Shown piece by piece: positions 59,601 through 64,000 of a DNA stretch of 64,000 nucleotides. The translations under genes and the position numbers were made by a program. Within the stretch, counting starts at the first letter, position 1; the number at the start of each line of letters is the position of its first letter. A model generated the notes under the pieces. It was not told where the DNA came from and did not search any database. It saw only the letters and a list, made by a program, of their open reading frames with translations. Source of the stretch: Hippophae tibetana (Eukaryota > Streptophyta > Magnoliopsida > Rosales > Elaeagnaceae); contig CM072801.1 of NCBI GenBank assembly GCA_037013495.1, positions 22,161,501-22,225,500 of the forward strand, given 5' to 3'.

Positions 59601-62100
59601 CAAAATAGATTAAATGCTATTTTAAATATAAATTATTTTATTAAAATATTTATTATTAATTTTATTCGATTATATTATGCATGTTGTTACCCAATACTAA
59701 ATAGGTTAATTATAATATAATTCAATATATTTCAGTATTATAATTATACTTAACATATCTAATAGAATGCAACAAACATATAATCATAAATTTATATATA
59801 ATCTTACAAATATAAAAATACAATTAAAATCTTATATACTATATACCAAACATGTAACTAATATTTTGGTTAGCCTGAACTATTACATTATCATAGATTG
59901 TTAATAATTTATCATGTAAATAAGGGAAATTATGTTACTGACTCTTTAGTCTATAGAAATTATTTATCTGTAATGACATTGAAAAATTAATTTTTTTATT
60001 AATAAAAAATATATAAATTATTTATTATATTTTAAAATTATTTATATTTCAATATTATTATTGTTCAATAAATACTTATTAATGAAAAGTAATCATGGTT
60101 GTAAAAATATCGTTCCATTATTGCTATTGTAATATCATTTCAATACTTAAAAGGGCATGTTTATCAAAGGAGGATTGAAATCAAGGAAAGTAATTGATTT
60201 TCATATATGTTTTTATTTCCTAAATTACATCGATAATGAGAATGAAGTTATTTTCAAGTTTCTATTCACATTTACCTTTTAGATAGAAATTCAATGTATC
60301 TTCGACCCTATTATTAATTCCTTTTTTTAATAAAATTATATTATTATTATTATTATTCATTTCAAAATTTAATAATATATTTTTATTCAAATAAATTTAT
60401 AAAGTAAAAGATAAATACAACCTTCAATGTTCAAATGATTAACTTAAACTCTTCTCCATTTCAATTATCAAAGGACTTTGGTTACACGTTACCATCTTTT
60501 AGAATTTAAGTGGACATTTCCATCAATTTTTAATCAAATACCAAACCTTATTATCATCCTAGAATCTTACATTAACAACTCCTTAGAAATTATAACATAT
60601 GTCATTAAATTGAGGACACACGAAAAGTTGAACACACACGAAAAGGGGAGGAAAGAAACAACACAAGAAAAACTAAGCATAAAAAAGGTGTAACAGCTTT
60701 GATACTTATTGATAAAGTCCAAAATCCAGTAAACAATCAAGATAATGAGATACAGACTCATTAGGACTTACCCCTAACTCACATGTAACGAAAATAATAA
60801 ACAAACAAACTCAAATCAATAACACAACAAACAACAAACATATATTAAACATAACAAGCAGCTTAATCTAAAGAAGGAAGCATGGAATAGCATAATAGGG
60901 AAACATGAAATATGATGAAAATAAGGTTGTCCAATCACAATTAAATCCTCTTATATGAAAGCACATATTTGGATCAAACCTTGATTATACTAATAGTGCA
61001 AATGGGAATACAAAAACAATGAGATAATGAGATAAACCCACATACATATCTTATTTATGTGGTAATATTCTCAAATTGTTTATGGAAACTACTCTGTAAC
61101 AAGAAATTCACTAACAAAAATAAATAGTATACAACTTAATAAAATTATAAACGTAAATGTCTCTACCAATCAGAACATATTCCCTAGTTGTCCTACGTTG
61201 CTATCACTTACTAGCTTCACAGCAACTGATGATCCACTATCATATAATGTGCTAAGTCACCAACGGTCAATACAGGGAAATTATAGTGTATGAAAAATCT
61301 ATGCACATGAACCTAAATTTGCAATCTAAGTCTTAATTGTTAATTCAATTTTTAATTAACCTAACCCAAAATAGTTTTTGCTAAACACTCACGAATCACT
61401 AATATCGAAAAATCCCTCAAAGTGTTAATAATTCAAAATTTAATAATAAATTTGAATTTGAAAATTCAAGTTTAAAAATTGATAGCGTTTTCCTACTTTT
61501 TATAATTGCCAAAAGATTTTACAAAGGAGGGGGAATTTATAGAAAGAAAAAAAGTGCATTGATGTCACTTTATTTTCATAAATTGGTCACTTTATTTTAA
61601 AATGGTGTACTTTATTTACCTTACCGTTATATTTCTGGATACTTTAGTCATTTTATGCTAATTTTGATGATTTTATTTTTCACTTTTATTCAATGTTTTG
61701 AGATATTTTTCTTTTCAAACAACTACTAGGTAAGGTTCAATTAGATTTAACTTAAGTTTTCCAACAAAAAATGATAAAAAAAATCAAAATTGGTAAGAAA
61801 TAACTAACGTGTCCAAATTTGTAACACTAAGGTGACTAAAATGCATCAGTTTTTAAAAGGATGATTAATGTGTCTAATTTGTGAAAATAAAGTGATAAAA
61901 ATATCATACTATCCTTATAGAAATCCTTGACTATTAGGCACCTCGCCAACGTGCCTACATTGATGAGCATAATAACTGTTATAACACTTTCCAACCACGC
62001 TAATAAGTAATCTAACAAGAACTTTAGCGAGCACCCAAAAAGTCATTTTATTTAAAAAAAAATTCATGTATTATCCTCAAATAACATCAAAACAAAATAA
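56700..62100. other. AT-rich intergenic DNA with short tandem duplications
   Basis: No gene or identifiable transposon protein. A 114-bp unit is tandemly duplicated at about 58536-58763 (both copies contain GTTAGATATTTTCTTTAACT). A 36-bp unit (TATCTATTTTTAAATATGAT plus 16 bp) is duplicated at about 57911-57985. Confidence 0.55.
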
Positions 62101-63360
62101 CACAAATGCAACCTGATCGCCACACACAAAGTGTGTGCAATGAATATACAAATATATGTACCGCAACAAGTAAATAATGATAAGAAAAGATCATTCTCAA
62201 GGAGATTATTTTAATAAAAACTAATTTTTAAAACAAAAAAAATAAAAATCAATTTTTTTATTGTATTTTTATATTTTAAGGAAGCAAAATTAAAACAACT
62301 AAAAGTAAATAGCAATAATTAATTAAATCATTTTGGTAACTAAGAAAATATATGAGAAAATATCTAAGAATACTTAATCCCCAAATTTTCTAAACATGTA
62401 AATCGTTAAAATCCCCTAATATAACTATCAATTAATTACATAATTAATTGAATCTAATTTATCATGTATTCTTTTCTCAAGTAAACTACACATCATATAG
62501 TAATTAATTTAATCACACTCTCATGCCAATTAAATTGCATATTACTCATTAAGTTCATCAATTATGGATCACATACATAAGAATCATATATCTCTGCCTA
62601 GAAACTATGCATGTTATTTAATCAAGACAAACAATTAAATAATTCTCTCAAATCTATTTAATTACCTATATAGAGAAATTATTAGCCAAACAATTAATAG
62701 CATAAAAATAAGATTAAATAATATATTTAATTATAATTATAATTTGGGTAAAATATTAGATCATCACATGGTGAAAATTGGGTTCATAAGATCCCTAGAT
62801 TAATAAATTAATTACATATAATTGTGTTCATAAAGCTCATATTTTTTATAAAAGAAGACATAAAAATTGATAAATAAAAGAGTAGAAAAAAAATACAATC
62901 GATCTCTTTAATTATAGTCTTAATCTCCTCTTGAATCTCCATCGAAATTGTGTCTTGATAACTGTATTTTATATAGTTATTTTCATCTATTTTATATAGT
63001 TATTTTCACCTATTTTATTAATTATAATTGTTATGTTCTTAATGTTTTTAGTTAATTTTAGTTTGATAAATTAGTATTTACTATTTTTTAAATATTTTAA
63101 GAAAAATAAATAATTTGTATCGAAAACTTAATTAAATTGCAAATTTATGTCTAAAAATATAATTTCAAATAATAGAGTTCTTAATTACAATTTATAAAAG
63201 TCAAAAATATAATTTAAATTAAAATCGGGTTTAATTTTAATTATTAAAAGTTTAAAATTTTAATTTAAATTAGAAAAGGGCTTAATTGTAATTATAGAAA
63301 GTTGAAAATGTAATTTGAATTAAATTTATGGGTCAAAATGCAATTAATTAAAGTTTAAAT
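62100..63360. other. AT-rich DNA, possibly LTR body
   Basis: No coding frame. The layout resembles the antisense arrangement of the 1.9-kb solo LTR family: a start like TGATCGCCACAC near 62114, an AT-rich body with ATGATAAG-like phrases, then the GC-rich block that follows. There is no direct sequence match, so this is only a suggestion. Confidence 0.25.
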
Positions 63361-64000
63361 TTCTACGCATGTGAGAATAAGCCATGTTCACTACACCACG
63401 CGCGAAATGTGGACCGTCCAATCAGCGAAGCAACGGCTACGATCTGCACGTCCCTACCACACCCGACCAACTCGCGTGGGTGCAGATCTTATCTTTCATG
63501 CGGCTCGGTGCCCGAGTGGGGCCCACTTGCCGCGCAGGCTGGCGTGCAGGTAGGACCCACATGTCTAACGCGTCCAACCGATGTCCCCCACCTTCGTGCG
63601 CCTCTGATCCCGTGCGCAGATCTCTATGTGCAACATAATCTTCAACGAATGAAATGTTGCCACGTGTCCATACTAATCCTTGTAGCGAATCAGAAGATGC
63701 CACATGTCCCACTTTATTTTTCAATAAATCATCTACTGACACGTGGCATGTTACGATGAGCGCGAAAGCGCAGGATCAAGCCCGTGTTGCAGCCGTTGTC
63801 TCCCATGCGACAATCCATCGTGTGCCCGTTTCACGTAGCCAATGAAATGCTGCCACGTGTCCGCATGAAATCCTTGAAGCGAATCAGACGCTGACACGTG
63901 GCATGTACTTTGAATTTAAAAATGAGAACGACAAAAGACTTGTGACCGTGTATGCATGCATGTTTTTATGACACGTGGCATGTACTTTGAATTTAAAAAT
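63361..64000. promoter_or_regulatory. GC-rich, CACGTG-dense region
   Basis: Base composition shifts sharply to GC-rich at about 63395. ACGTGKC-type motifs occur at about 63660 (GCCACGTGTCC), 63739 (ACACGTGGCAT), 63852 (GCCACGTGTCC), 63892 (ACACGTGGCATG) and 63970 (ACACGTGGCATG). The last two lie in a directly repeated phrase GGCATGTACTTTGAATTTAA about 77 bp apart. Such motifs are ABRE/G-box-like. The downstream transcription unit, if any, lies outside the window. Confidence 0.5.

Noticed and set aside
63384..63845. Overlapping open frames in the terminal GC-rich region
   Set aside because: Open on both strands in several frames, no recognisable domain, repeat-rich DNA.
1..64000. CRISPR arrays, rRNA or tRNA genes
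   Set aside because: No spaced direct-repeat array, rRNA block or cloverleaf with A/B boxes was recognised by eye; primer-binding sites match tRNA ends only. A tRNAscan-SE run would be decisive.

Overview
The window is nuclear DNA of a flowering plant, most likely a eudicot. It is very AT-rich, its genes carry GT-AG introns, it encodes a chloroplast Calvin-cycle regulator (CP12) and a nuclear INO80-complex subunit, and most of the first 50 kb is nested LTR retrotransposons. I cannot name the species.

Host genes are few: CP12 (minus, 28908-29312, one exon); a two-exon SMP-30/NHL-type beta-propeller protein with an N-terminal membrane anchor (plus, 40152-42507); a plant-specific multi-pass membrane protein broken by a one-base frameshift (minus, 50451-51274); and a PAPA-1/HIT-zinc-finger INO80 subunit B-like protein with six coding exons (minus, 53125-55515) and an upstream 5'UTR exon.

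Mobile DNA: (1) 1561-12630, a Tat-lineage Ty3/Gypsy element on the minus strand with 5-bp target duplications (gtaca), gag deleted, and an antisense accessory gene. (2) 13945-28126, a Gypsy chromovirus (TSD atctt). Inside it lies a 5'-truncated Copia element (15239-~22800). (3) Four ~1.8-2.0 kb solo LTRs of one family (5883-7817, 18211-20025, 20271-22248, 23994-25841), each with its own perfect 5-bp TSD, inserted in the Tat, Copia and Gypsy hosts. (4) Degenerate Copia remnants at 29815-32165, 33185-37400 and 47495-49183, and a Copia solo LTR at 38322-39013. (5) A 385-bp TRIM in the intron of the SMP-30-like gene. (6) A LINE fragment (minus, ~42880-49640) interrupted twice by LTR elements.

The most unusual object is the Copia-type element at 44102-47283. 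Between its two LTRs, after a decayed gag and CCHC knuckle, pol is absent. In its place are intronless fragments resembling four unrelated host genes, joined head to tail: a GYF-domain (EXA1-like) protein, a Raf-like MAPKKK, an ASIL-type trihelix factor and an RBP45/47-type RNA-binding protein. The last two are fused in one open 180-residue frame. This looks like multi-gene transduplication by an LTR retrotransposon.

The right-hand 8 kb is AT-rich intergenic DNA. It ends (63360-64000) in a GC-rich patch dense in CACGTG motifs that may be the control region of another LTR or a gene beyond the window.
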